Source: JAMLJG01 sp035327585 (GTDB taxonomy: Bacteria > Verrucomicrobiota > Kiritimatiellia > CAIVKH01). From it: a stretch of DNA of 13,017 bases. A model generated the notes under the pieces. That model was not told where the DNA came from. It did no database searches and worked only from the letters and a program-made list of their open reading frames with translations. Both the position numbers and the translations under genes were made by a program. The stretch is from assembly GCA_035327585.1 (NCBI GenBank), contig DAOLDD010000062.1, positions 1-13,017 of the forward strand. The letters are read 5' to 3'. Shown here piece after piece: positions 1 through 7,031 of the stretch. Within the stretch, counting starts at the first letter, position 1, and each line of letters opens with the position of its first letter.

Positions 1-802
1 CGCCGCCGTGGCGGCCCATGCCGCCGTAGGTGTCGACGATGATCTTGCGGCCGGTCAGCCCGCAGTCGCCCTGGGGACCACCGACGACGAAGCGGCCGGT
101 CGGGTTCACATAGAATTCAGTCTTCTTCGTCAGCAGGGAGGCGGGAATCACCTTCTTGATCAGCTTCTCGATGATCTCCTCGCGCAGCTGCTTGTGACTG
201 ACGTCCGGGCTGTGCTGGGTGGAAATGACGACGTTGTCCACGCGGACCGGACGATTGTTCTCATACACCACGCTGACCTGCGACTTGCCGTCAGGGCGGA
301 CGAACGGCAGCCCGCCGTTGCGGCGCAGCTTCGCGAGGCCCGCGGTGAGCTTGTGCGCGAGCATGATCGGCATCGGCATCAGCTCCTTCGTCTCGTCGCA
401 CGCGTAGCCGAACATCATGCCCTGGTCGCCGGCGCCCTGCTCCGCCGTGGCTTTGCCCCTGGCCTTCTTGGCGTCGACGCCCTGCGCGATGTCGGGCGAC
501 TGCTTGTCGAGCGCGACCATCACGGCGCAAATATTGCCGTCGAACCCGATGTCGGAATGGTTGAACCCGATCTTGCAGACCTTCTCACGGGCGATCTTCG
601 CATAGTCCACCACGGCGTTGGTCGTGATTTCACCCGCCACGACGATCATGCCGGTCTTGGCCAGCGTTTCGCAGGCGATGCGGCTCTTGGGATCCTGCGC
701 CAGGAGGGCGTCCACAATCGCATCGGAGACGCCATCGCACAGTTTGTCGGGATGGCCCTCGGTGACGGATTCGGAGGTAAATACAAAGTCGCGGATGGAC
801 AT
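1..802 (-). CDS. metK: S-adenosylmethionine synthetase, 3' end cut by window edge
   Basis: Makes S-adenosylmethionine from methionine and ATP in the cytoplasm. The visible 267 residues cover roughly the first two thirds of a family usually about 380-400 aa long; the rest lies beyond base 1. Seen motifs: the N-terminal SESVTEGHPDKLCD (residues 10-23, with the catalytic His17 and Asp19 region), the ATP-binding GAGDQG hexapeptide (123-128), and GGPQGDCGLTGRK (241-253) followed by DTYGG. The ATG at 802 is preceded by a strong ribosome-binding site (AAAGGAG), which fixes the start. It follows ptsI by only 47 bp with no convincing terminator and no room for a SAM riboswitch, so it is probably read through from the upstream operon. 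Its place behind LPS and PTS genes is unusual; a partner such as ahcY may follow outside the window. Identification is secure. Confidence 0.97.
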   Translation of the reverse strand, partial: MSIRDFVFTSESVTEGHPDKLCDGVSDAIVDALLAQDPKSRIACETLAKTGMIVVAGEITTNAVVDYAKIAREKVCKIGFNHSDIGFDGNICAVMVALDKQSPDIAQGVDAKKARGKATAEQGAGDQGMMFGYACDETKELMPMPIMLAHKLTAGLAKLRRNGGLPFVRPDGKSQVSVVYENNRPVRVDNVVISTQHSPDVSHKQLREEIIEKLIKKVIPASLLTKKTEFYVNPTGRFVVGGPQGDCGLTGRKIIVDTYGGMGRHGG

Positions 803-849
803 GACGGTCTCCTTTTTCGATGGCAAAAACAGCCGGGAAGCGTAGCGGG

Positions 850-2628
850 TTATCCGATCAATTCAAGTATTTCCGGGGCCACCTGCTCGACCAGCAGGCG
901 GCACTGTTCAGTGATGTCGTGCGCCGACTCGCGGGCGAGCACGGTTTCGGCCAGCGCCTCGGCCTGCGAATAGCGCAGCTTGCGCACCACGTCCTTGACC
1001 ACCGGCACCAGGGACGAACTGACGCTCAACTCGTCCACACCCAGGCCGATCAGGAGCGGCACCATGAGCGGGTTGCCCGCCATCTCGCCGCAGACTCCGG
1101 TCCAGATGCCGTGCTGGTGGCTGACGTCGATGGTGTTCTTGATGAGCCGGATGATGGCCGGGTGCGTCGGCTGGTAGAGGTAGGCGATGCGTTCGTTGAC
1201 GCGGTCCACCGCCAGCGTGTACTGGACAAGGTCGTTCGTGCCGATGCTGAAAAAATCGACGTGCGGCGCGAGCAGGTGCGCGGTCAGCGCGGCGGAAGGC
1301 ACCTCAATCATGATGCCGACGTCAATGTCCTCGTCGAACGGGATACCCTTCCCGCGCAACTCGTCCATGCACTCCTCGAGCAGCAGATTCGCCTTCAGCA
1401 CCTCGTCGAGGTTGCTGATCATCGGATACATGACCTTCACGTTGCCGTGCACGCTGGCCCGCAGGATCGCGCGCAACTGGGTCTTGAAAATTTCCGGTTG
1501 GGCGAGGCAGAAGCGAATCGCGCGCCAGCCCATGAACGGGTTGAGCTCCTGCGGCATCTTGAGCTGCGAGAGAAATTTATCGCCGCCGAGGTCGAGCGTG
1601 CGGATGACCGCGTGCGACGGGGCGAGCCGGCGCGCCAGCGTGTCGTAAATCGCGAACTGCTCGTCTTCCGACGGCAGCGTCTTGTGCGAGAGATAGAGGT
1701 ATTCCGTGCGGAAAAGTCCGACGCCGGACGCGCCGGAGGCGAGTACGTGGTCAATATCGCCGGGCAGCTCGATGTTCGACGAAAGCAGGACGTGGTAGCC
1801 GTCGAGCGTCTCCGCCGGTTGGTCCCGCAACTGCTCCAGGCCTGACTGGATCGTCTTGCGGGTCGCCTCGACCTTGCCGTAGCTCTCGAGGTCCTCGTGG
1901 GTCGGGTGCAGGATCAACACGCCCTTGTTGCCGTCGATGAGCATCCGGTCGCCGCGCGCCACGCGCACGCTGACGTCGTGCAGGCCGACGATGGCCGGCA
2001 CGTTCAGCGCGCGGGCCATGATCGCGGTGTGCGAGGTGGGGCTGCCCAGGTCCGTCACGAAGCCGAGCACCTTCTCGCGGTTCAACGTCGCGGCCTCGGA
2101 CGGCGCGAGGTCGTTCGCGACGAGGATGCAGGGCTCCGCCAGGTTCGCGAGGCCGCTGCTGCTGGCGCCGGAGAGGTTGCGCAGGATGCGGCGCGTCACG
2201 TCGCGCACGTCCGCGGCGCGCTCGCGCAGGTAGTCGTCCTCCACCCGCAACAGCGCCTGCGCATAGCGATCGGCCACGATGCGCAGGACGGTCTCAACGT
2301 TCTTCTTGTGGGCGGAGAGGCCGCGGATGACCTCCTCGACGAGCGAGCGATCGTCCACCACGAGCAGGTGCGCGTCAAAAATACTCGCGCTCTCCTGCCC
2401 GATCGCACTGCTGACCTGGCGCTGGATGTCGTGCAACTGACGGCGCGTCTCGATGAGCGCCTCCTCGAACCGGGCGATCTCGCGCGCGACCTCGTCGTCG
2501 GCGATGGTGCGCTCAATGAGTCGGTCTTCCTCCGTGGTCAGCAGGAATACCGGACCGGTCGCGACGCCGGGTGAAACCCCGATGCCCTGCAACTCCAGCC
2601 GCTTGCGCGTTTCGATGGCGTCCGCCAT
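850..2628 (-). CDS. ptsI: PTS Enzyme I (phosphoenolpyruvate-protein phosphotransferase)
   Basis: Cytoplasmic enzyme that takes phosphate from phosphoenolpyruvate onto its own histidine and passes it to HPr. At 592 aa it is slightly longer than the usual 570-580. The N-terminal phosphotransfer and swivelling domain has the active-site motif GSPTSHTAIMAR (195-206) with His200. The C-terminal PEP-binding barrel shows GLFRTEY (304-310, Arg307), IRTLDLGGDK (342-351, Arg343), NPFMGWRAIR (363-372), Glu442 in IEVPSA, GTNDL (463-467) and the catalytic Cys513 in GVCGEMAG. All key residues are present. There is no N-terminal GAF domain, so it is the sugar-PTS-like form and not the PtsP (nitrogen) form. 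The ATG lies 3 bp after the HPr stop, with GAGG inside the end of the HPr gene acting as ribosome-binding site. No EIIA, EIIB or EIIC gene is in the window. Confidence 0.97.
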   Translation of the reverse strand: MADAIETRKRLELQGIGVSPGVATGPVFLLTTEEDRLIERTIADDEVAREIARFEEALIETRRQLHDIQRQVSSAIGQESASIFDAHLLVVDDRSLVEEVIRGLSAHKKNVETVLRIVADRYAQALLRVEDDYLRERAADVRDVTRRILRNLSGASSSGLANLAEPCILVANDLAPSEAATLNREKVLGFVTDLGSPTSHTAIMARALNVPAIVGLHDVSVRVARGDRMLIDGNKGVLILHPTHEDLESYGKVEATRKTIQSGLEQLRDQPAETLDGYHVLLSSNIELPGDIDHVLASGASGVGLFRTEYLYLSHKTLPSEDEQFAIYDTLARRLAPSHAVIRTLDLGGDKFLSQLKMPQELNPFMGWRAIRFCLAQPEIFKTQLRAILRASVHGNVKVMYPMISNLDEVLKANLLLEECMDELRGKGIPFDEDIDVGIMIEVPSAALTAHLLAPHVDFFSIGTNDLVQYTLAVDRVNERIAYLYQPTHPAIIRLIKNTIDVSHQHGIWTGVCGEMAGNPLMVPLLIGLGVDELSVSSSLVPVVKDVVRKLRYSQAEALAETVLARESAHDITEQCRLLVEQVAPEILELIG

Positions 2629-2631
2629 GCG

Positions 2632-2925
2632 TCAGTCCTCGTAGAATTTTTTCGCGATCAGTTCCCCGATCGCGTCCAGCGCCGCCTCGGCGTCCGGCCC
2701 ATCCGCGGTGATCTTCAGCACGGAGCCCTGGTAGCCCTCCAGCGTGAGCAGGCCCATGATGCTCTTGCCCGACGCGATCATGCCCTCGCGATCCACGGTG
2801 ATCTCGCTCTGGAAGCGGCTCACCGTTTTGACGAACAGCGCGGCCGGTCTCGCGTGGATCCCGAACTTGTTCAGGATCGTGAACTCGCGGGTCAGCCCCT
2901 TGGAGTCGGATGAAGCCGCGGTCAT
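2632..2925 (-). CDS. ptsH: HPr phosphocarrier protein
   Basis: Small cytoplasmic phosphocarrier of the PTS, 97 aa, about 9 residues longer at the N-terminus than the common 85-90 aa form. The phosphorylation site for Enzyme I is His24 in GIHARPAA (22-29). The HprK target site is Ser55 in SGKSIMGLL (52-60); the 31-residue spacing from His24 equals the His15-Ser46 spacing in Firmicute HPr, and the KSIMG context is that of kinase-regulated HPr rather than of enteric NPr. The ATG overlaps the hprK stop as ATGA, and GGAAGGGG lies five bases upstream. Together with the flanking hprK and ptsI it forms a complete regulatory module. Identification is secure; the downstream partners of phospho-HPr are not visible here. 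Confidence 0.96.
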   Translation of the reverse strand: MTAASSDSKGLTREFTILNKFGIHARPAALFVKTVSRFQSEITVDREGMIASGKSIMGLLTLEGYQGSVLKITADGPDAEAALDAIGELIAKKFYED

Positions 2926-3863
2926 GCGCGCCCCTTCCGCGTCGACAGGCTGTGGATGAGTTTTTCGTCCAGTTCCTTCGCCGCGTCGTGGCCGAGGTTT
3001 TTCAAGCGCTGGTTCAGCGCGGCCACTTCCACCACGTGCGCGAGATCGCGTCCGGCGGCGACCGGCAGGGTGATGAGCGGAATGTTAACGCCGAGCACGT
3101 CGCGGGTCTGCGGCGTGAGCCCGGAGCGGTCGCTCTCCATCTCGGGCGACGGGCGCTGCAGGCGCACGATCAGGTCGAGCGCCGTCTCGCGCCGCATCGA
3201 CGCGACGCCGAACAGGCTCGGCACGTGGATGATGCCCAGGCCGCGGATTTCCATGTGGTAGCGCGTGATGTCGACCGCGGACGCCGCGATCCCCTGCTCG
3301 CTCGTGCGCCGGAGCACGGTGATGTCGTCGGCGACGAGGCTGTGCCCGCGTTCGATCAGGGTGAGCGCGGTCTCGCTTTTGCCGATGCCGGGCTCGCCCT
3401 CGATCAGTACGCCGATGCCCATGATGTCGACCGTCGTGCCGTGTACGCGCGTCGACGGCGCGGTGAGGTGCGCGATCAGCACCGTGGCCTCGTTGATGAA
3501 GCGCCCGGTGATCATGTTCGTGCGCAGGACCGGAATCCGGTGGCGCGCGGACAGCGCCTTCATCTCCTCCGTAGCATGGCGGTTGCGCGTGATCACCACG
3601 GCGGGGATGCGCCGCTTGAACATTTCGCCCAGCCGCTCCATCTGGTGTTCGCGGGGCAGACTCTTGAGATAGGAATATTCCGCGAGCCCGAGCACCTGTA
3701 CGCGCCGGAGCGCGAAGTGGTTGAAGAATCCCGCCAGCGCGAGACCGGGCCGGTTCAGCGCCTCCTCCGTGATCGGCGCGTCGAGATACTCCGCCCCGGT
3801 TTCAACGACGAGACCGAGCGATTCCTTTCCGGCTTCAAAGAGTTGTCTGACGGTGATGGGCAT
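2922..3863 (-). CDS. hprK: HPr kinase/phosphorylase
   Basis: Bifunctional enzyme that phosphorylates HPr on serine with ATP or pyrophosphate and reverses it by phosphorolysis. It has 313 aa, the normal length. The N-terminal domain (about 1-130) is the usual MurF-like regulatory part. The C-terminal catalytic domain has His141 in VHGTTVD, the Walker A loop GEPGIGKS (156-163), Asp179-Asp180 in LVADD, and the family signature around 204-219 (MEIRGLGIIHVPSLFG). It overlaps the HPr start by 4 bp, so kinase and substrate are translationally coupled. Unlike most neighbours, no purine-rich ribosome-binding site precedes its ATG; the 51 bp between it and lptB is a pyrimidine-rich CTCCA-type tract. 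HprK in Gram-negative bacteria without sugar permeases nearby is generally regarded as a regulator, not a catabolite-repression device; that reading is inference here. Confidence 0.96.
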   Translation of the reverse strand: MPITVRQLFEAGKESLGLVVETGAEYLDAPITEEALNRPGLALAGFFNHFALRRVQVLGLAEYSYLKSLPREHQMERLGEMFKRRIPAVVITRNRHATEEMKALSARHRIPVLRTNMITGRFINEATVLIAHLTAPSTRVHGTTVDIMGIGVLIEGEPGIGKSETALTLIERGHSLVADDITVLRRTSEQGIAASAVDITRYHMEIRGLGIIHVPSLFGVASMRRETALDLIVRLQRPSPEMESDRSGLTPQTRDVLGVNIPLITLPVAAGRDLAHVVEVAALNQRLKNLGHDAAKELDEKLIHSLSTRKGRA

Positions 3864-3914
3864 TTTGAAGTTGGAGCGGTGGAGAATTGGAGTGATGTGG
3901 AGGGGAAGCAGCGG
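3864..3914. repeat. CTCCA-rich tract between lptB and hprK
   Basis: 51 bp. On the minus strand (gene direction) it is pyrimidine-rich with repeated CTCCA units: CCTCCACATCACTCCAATTC then TCCACCGCTCCAACTTC. It occupies the widest gap of the operon, and leaves hprK without a purine-rich ribosome-binding site. It resembles the tract in the nadE linker in composition. The call as a dispersed repeat is inference. Confidence 0.45.
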
Positions 3915-4646
3915 CTACATGCTGAAGCGGGGGCCAAGGTAGAGCTGGCGGCTCATTTCATCGTTGATCAGAAATTCGCTGGTGCCTTCGCGCAGCACCT
4001 TGCCCTCGCAAATCAAATACGCGCGGTCCACCACGGCAAGCGTCTCGCGCACGTTGTGGTCCGTGATGAGGATGCCGAGGCCGCGCTCCTTTAATTCAAT
4101 CACGATCTGCTGCACGTCGTAGACCGCGAGCGGGTCGACGCCGCTGAACGGTTCGTCGAGCAAGATCAGCGAGGGGTTGGTCACGAGCGCCCGGGTGATT
4201 TCGAGGCGGCGGCGTTCACCGCCGCTCAGGGTATACGCCTTCTGTTTCGCGAGGTGGCTGATCTTCAACTCCTCCAGCAGGCCGTGCAGGCGCTGGCGCC
4301 GCTCGCGCTTCGTCATCGGCAGCGTCTCGAGAATCGCCATCACGTTCTCCTCGACGGTGAGCCGCCGGAAAATGGACGGCTCCTGCGCGAGGTAGCCCAT
4401 GCCCATGCGCGCACGGCGGTACATCGGTTCGTCCGTCACCTCCGCGCCCTGGAAAAATACGCGCCCGGCGGTGGGCTTCACCAACCCGACGGTCATGTAG
4501 AAGCTGGTCGTCTTGCCCGCGCCGTTCGGCCCGAGCAGCCCGACGATCTCGCCCTTGCGCACGTCGATGCTGACGCCGTTGACGACGTTGCGTTCGCCGT
4601 ACGTCTTGACGAGTTCCTCGGTCTTGACCAGGACGCTATCGGCCAC
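3915..4646 (-). CDS. lptB: LPS export ABC transporter ATPase LptB
   Basis: Cytoplasmic ATPase that powers extraction of LPS from the inner membrane by LptFG and its passage along the LptC-LptA bridge. 243 aa, the normal size. Seen in order: Walker A GPNGAGKT (39-46), Q-loop Gln88, ABC signature LSGGE (140-144), Walker B ILLDEP (161-166, Asp164, Glu165), D-loop SGVDP, and switch His197 in ITDHN. The SGGERRRLEI and FSGVDPLAV stretches are typical of LptB. The start is GTG at 4646, 11 bp inside the end of lptA, with GAGG upstream. The membrane partners lptF and lptG are not in this window. In many proteobacteria rpoN follows lptB; here hprK follows after 51 bp. Confidence 0.96.
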   Translation of the reverse strand: MADSVLVKTEELVKTYGERNVVNGVSIDVRKGEIVGLLGPNGAGKTTSFYMTVGLVKPTAGRVFFQGAEVTDEPMYRRARMGMGYLAQEPSIFRRLTVEENVMAILETLPMTKRERRQRLHGLLEELKISHLAKQKAYTLSGGERRRLEITRALVTNPSLILLDEPFSGVDPLAVYDVQQIVIELKERGLGILITDHNVRETLAVVDRAYLICEGKVLREGTSEFLINDEMSRQLYLGPRFSM

Positions 4647-5136
4647 GGGGCGCCTCGCTCTTGAGGCCCGGTCGCTCCTCGCCGGGTTCCGATTGCAGGA
4701 TCAACCGCGCACGCGGCTCGACGATCATCCGGTTCTGGTCGCGCCAGAAGGTGATCTTGTCGCCGGTGAGGATGTCCTTCCCGCGCGTGACTTGCGGTTT
4801 GCCGGTCAGGATGATGACGCCCTGGAGCAGGTTGTAGATGGCCAGCTCGGACCGCGATTCCTTGTCCTCCTGGATGATGTGGACCCGGCCCTCGGCCTTG
4901 ATTTCGTTGACCTTGTTGTCGGTGCCGAAGCGAACCGTCATGCGGTCGGCGTACATCCGCATTTCCGGGTCCACGACGACGACGTTCTTCTCGAACAGCG
5001 CAAACTGCTTCTGGTAGTCGAACGTCAGCCGGTCCGACGTGATCACCGTCAGGTTGTCTTCCTCGGCGAAGGCCGGACCCGCGGGCAGCGCCGCGAACAA
5101 CGCGAGCACACAGCTGAACAACGGGAGCATCTTCAT
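4636..5136 (-). CDS. lptA: Periplasmic LPS transport protein LptA (OstA-like)
   Basis: Predicted periplasmic bridge protein of the Lpt machine, carrying LPS from LptC to the outer-membrane LptD. 166 aa. Residues 1-24 form a signal peptide (basic start, hydrophobic core, cleavage likely after AFA). The rest is the repetitive beta-strand pattern of the OstA/LptA fold: strands such as TVITSDRLTFDYQ, FEKNVVVVD, ADRMTVRF, IKAEGRVHIIQ and LTGKPQVTRGKDILTGDKI. The C-terminal tail from about 150 is charged and low in strand pattern. The chosen ATG overlaps the lptC stop as ATGA and has GAGG 8 bases upstream; the open frame runs further upstream but only over lptC. The assignment rests on fold pattern, signal peptide and position next to lptB and lptC. 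Confidence 0.9.
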   Translation of the reverse strand: MKMLPLFSCVLALFAALPAGPAFAEEDNLTVITSDRLTFDYQKQFALFEKNVVVVDPEMRMYADRMTVRFGTDNKVNEIKAEGRVHIIQEDKESRSELAIYNLLQGVIILTGKPQVTRGKDILTGDKITFWRDQNRMIVEPRARLILQSEPGEERPGLKSEAPRGR

Positions 5137-5591
5137 GGCTTCGCCTCGGAGTTGATATTGCGTTTCACGTCTTTGAGGACCACCTTGGCCTCGCTGTAGA
5201 TTTCGAGGCGCTCCTCGCTGCCCACCCAGCGGAAGCCGGTGCCGGTGACGACCATGTTGTCGCGCGCGATGCGGACGGGCGCCTCGGACGTCGCGACGCC
5301 GCTGGCGCGGTTGTAGACGCAACGCGGGGAGGTGATGCGCATGTCGATCTGCCGGTTCGTCATCACGCTGCCCCGGACATAAAATTCCATGCGCAGCTCC
5401 GCGATGTCCACCAGCCCGTTCGGCAGAATCCGCGCGCTGTCGCCGAACATCTGCGATGTCAGGTTGCCGTCCTTGTCGATCGACGGCACGCGGAACCCGC
5501 TGACGGTTTGCGCCTCATCGCCCGGCTGGGCCGTCGCCCACGCCAGCGCCACGACGGCCAGCGCCGCCGCACCCCATGCAGCCCGCTTCAT
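5133..5591 (-). CDS. lptC: LPS export protein LptC-like, inner-membrane anchored
   Basis: Probable LptC, the inner-membrane-anchored periplasmic protein that receives LPS from LptBFG and hands it to LptA. 152 aa, shorter than the roughly 190 aa enteric form. Residues 1-20 are a single hydrophobic segment after a basic MKR start, acting as an anchor or signal. The remainder is beta-rich with the OstA-like alternation (for example RILPNGLVDIAELRMEFYV, VATSEAPVRIARDNMVVTG, FRWVGSEERLEIYSEAKVVL). Sequence identity to model LptC is low, as usual for this family, so the call leans on its place between kdsC and lptA. The start overlaps the kdsC stop as ATGA with GGAGG seven bases upstream. A second LptA-like protein is the main alternative. 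Confidence 0.82.
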   Translation of the reverse strand: MKRAAWGAAALAVVALAWATAQPGDEAQTVSGFRVPSIDKDGNLTSQMFGDSARILPNGLVDIAELRMEFYVRGSVMTNRQIDMRITSPRCVYNRASGVATSEAPVRIARDNMVVTGTGFRWVGSEERLEIYSEAKVVLKDVKRNINSEAKP

Positions 5592-6121
5592 CCTTCACCC
5601 TCCGCGTAACGTTTCACAATTGTTTCCCACCGGCCCCTGGCCTTCAAAATGTATTCGATCACCTCGCGCGCCGCGCCCGCGCCACCCGACCGCGTGGTCA
5701 CCCACGCCACCCGCTCACGCACCTCCGGCACCGCGTTCGCCACCGCGACGGGGAACCCGGCCTCCCGCAGCGCGGGCAGGTCGATCAGGTCATCCCCGAC
5801 ATAACATACTTCCTCCGGTTTGACACGCAGGATGCCGCAAAGTTCGAGAAAGGCCGCGCCTTTGTTGACGACGCCCTCGCGCAGGTGGTCGATTTTCAAA
5901 TCCGCGGCACGCTTGCGGAGGGCCTCGCCGCCGCGCCCGCTCAGCAAGGCAAGCTTGAGCCCCGCCTGCCGCGCCAGCACAAAGCCGTGTCCGTCGAGCA
6001 CGTTGAAAATTTTCAACTCCTCGCCGCCGCCGTATACCAGCTCGCCGCCGGTCAACACGCCGTCCACGTCGAAAATGATGGCTTCCACGCGGGCGGCGCG
6101 GGCTTCAGGAGACCAGTCCAT
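5588..6121 (-). CDS. kdsC: 3-deoxy-D-manno-octulosonate 8-phosphate phosphatase (KdsC)
   Basis: HAD-family phosphatase that removes phosphate from Kdo-8-phosphate to give Kdo, the step after KdsA. 177 aa, in the family's range (about 170-190), with no cap domain, as expected for this tetrameric type. Motif I is FDVDGVLTGGEL (17-28; nucleophile Asp18 and acid/base Asp20), motif II is the LLSGR segment (Ser61), motif III probably Lys87 in VVNKG, and motif IV is YVGDDLIDLP (107-116; Asp110, Asp111). SGGAGAAREV near 145-154 matches the family C-terminus. The ATG lies 17 bp inside the end of kdsA, with GGGGAG five bases upstream. Close relatives (NeuA-linked or CMP-Neu5Ac phosphatases) are possible in principle, but the adjacent kdsA and lpt genes settle the role. 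Confidence 0.95.
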   Translation of the reverse strand: MDWSPEARAARVEAIIFDVDGVLTGGELVYGGGEELKIFNVLDGHGFVLARQAGLKLALLSGRGGEALRKRAADLKIDHLREGVVNKGAAFLELCGILRVKPEEVCYVGDDLIDLPALREAGFPVAVANAVPEVRERVAWVTTRSGGAGAAREVIEYILKARGRWETIVKRYAEGEG

Positions 6122-6926
6122 GCAGGCTCCCCAGGGTGCGCCAGAGGGCGCGGAGATGACGGAACGCGAGCGCGTTGTCCTTGTCGGACTTCGCCGCCGC
6201 GGGGTTGACGTGGGTTTCCATGAACACGGCGTCGCAGCCCGCCGCCACCGCGGCGCGCGCCAGCACGGGAACCATGGTCGAATCGCCGGATGTGTAGGTT
6301 CCGCCGCCGCCCGGCTTCTGTACGCTGTGCGTCGCGTCGAACACCACCGGGTAACCCAGCGCGCGCATCTGCGGTAGGCCGCGCATGTCCACCACGAGAT
6401 TCTGGTAGCCGAAGCTCGAACCGCGTTCCGTCAGCAGGATCTCGCGATTGCCGGTGCTCTCCAGTTTCGCCACCACGTTCGCCATGTCGCCCGGCGCGAG
6501 GAACTGGCCCTTCTTCACGTTCACCACGCGGCCGCTCTCGCCGCACGCGAGCAAAAGATCGGTCTGGCGGCACAGGAAGGCGGGCACCTGGAGGATATCC
6601 GCCACCTTCGCGGCATGGGCCACCTGCTCCACCGAATGGACGTCGGTCAGGATCGGCAGCCCCGTCTCCGCCTTCACCTCGGCCAGAATCGCGAGTCCCG
6701 CTTCGAGACCCGGACCCCGGAACGACGACACCGAGGAGCGGTTCGCCTTGTCGAAGGAGGCCTTAAAAACCAGCGGGATTTTCTCCTCCGCCGCGAGTTT
6801 TGCCAGCCGGCGCGCCAGCCCGAGGCAGCCCGCCCGGCTCTCAATGATGCACGGCCCGGCGATCAGCGCCAGCGGCGCCCCACCCCCAAACCGAACCCTG
6901 CCCACCTTGACGGATCGTGTCTTCAT
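6105..6926 (-). CDS. kdsA: 3-deoxy-8-phosphooctulonate synthase, metal-dependent type
   Basis: Condenses phosphoenolpyruvate with arabinose-5-phosphate to give Kdo-8-phosphate, the first committed step of Kdo synthesis, in the cytoplasm. 273 aa (E. coli 284). Motifs: IAGPCIIES (22-30), KASFDKANRSS (55-65), TDVHS (94-98), QVPAFLCRQTDLL (113-125), KKGQFLAPGDM (138-148), FDATHSVQKPGG (196-207) and FMETHVNP (235-242). Cys26, His200, Glu237 and Asp248 have the same spacing as the metal ligands Cys11, His185, Glu222 and Asp233 of Aquifex KdsA; metal-independent enzymes have Asn in place of this Cys. So it belongs to the metal-dependent class. The open frame extends far upstream over the divergent genes, but the MKTRSVKVGR start at 6926 matches family starts. 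There is no clear ribosome-binding site; a -10-like TATTCT lies 9 bases before the ATG. It heads the operon. Confidence 0.96.
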   Translation of the reverse strand: MKTRSVKVGRVRFGGGAPLALIAGPCIIESRAGCLGLARRLAKLAAEEKIPLVFKASFDKANRSSVSSFRGPGLEAGLAILAEVKAETGLPILTDVHSVEQVAHAAKVADILQVPAFLCRQTDLLLACGESGRVVNVKKGQFLAPGDMANVVAKLESTGNREILLTERGSSFGYQNLVVDMRGLPQMRALGYPVVFDATHSVQKPGGGGTYTSGDSTMVPVLARAAVAAGCDAVFMETHVNPAAAKSDKDNALAFRHLRALWRTLGSLHGLVS

Positions 6927-7031
6927 GAAAGGCCGAGAATAAACGCGAACCCGGCGCCCTTGCCAAGCTTGGAATGGCCCCGGGATAACCCCGGCGTTGC
7001 CTTCCCGACGCAACCCTTTACGATTCGTGCC
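6927..7031. promoter_or_regulatory. Divergent promoter region between kdsA and the SGNH gene
   Basis: 105-bp gap between two divergently read genes. For kdsA (minus strand) TTGGCA (6966 to 6961) stands 19 bp from TATTCT (6941 to 6936), or 17 bp from the alternative TTTATT; TATTCT ends 9 bases before the ATG. For the SGNH gene (plus strand) TTGCCT (6997-7002) stands 16 bp from TACGAT (7019-7024), which ends 7 bases before the GTG; a second pair, TTGCCA (6960-6965) and GATAAC (6984-6989), lies further upstream. A perfect 10-bp palindrome CCAAGCTTGG (6963-6972) overlaps the -35-like elements of both directions and might be an operator. All are pattern matches read by eye. Confidence 0.45.

Noticed and set aside
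803..849. SAM riboswitch upstream of metK
   Set aside because: Only 47 bp separates ptsI and metK, too short for any common SAM riboswitch, and the upstream DNA is fully coding.
2910..4094. Long open frame (394 codons) on the plus strand across HPr, hprK and the lptB end
   Set aside because: It is antisense to three well-identified genes, has Arg/His/Ala-rich composition with no recognisable motif, and arises from high GC at third codon positions.
6955..6985. Sigma-54 promoter (-24/-12) upstream of kdsA on the minus strand
   Set aside because: TTGGCA occurs, but the downstream -12 half (TTGC-type with GC) is absent at the required spacing.
6615..7031. Upstream extension of the SGNH frame over kdsA
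   Set aside because: It would place about 139 unstructured residues before the membrane segment and overlap kdsA; the GTG at 7032 gives a proper basic n-region.
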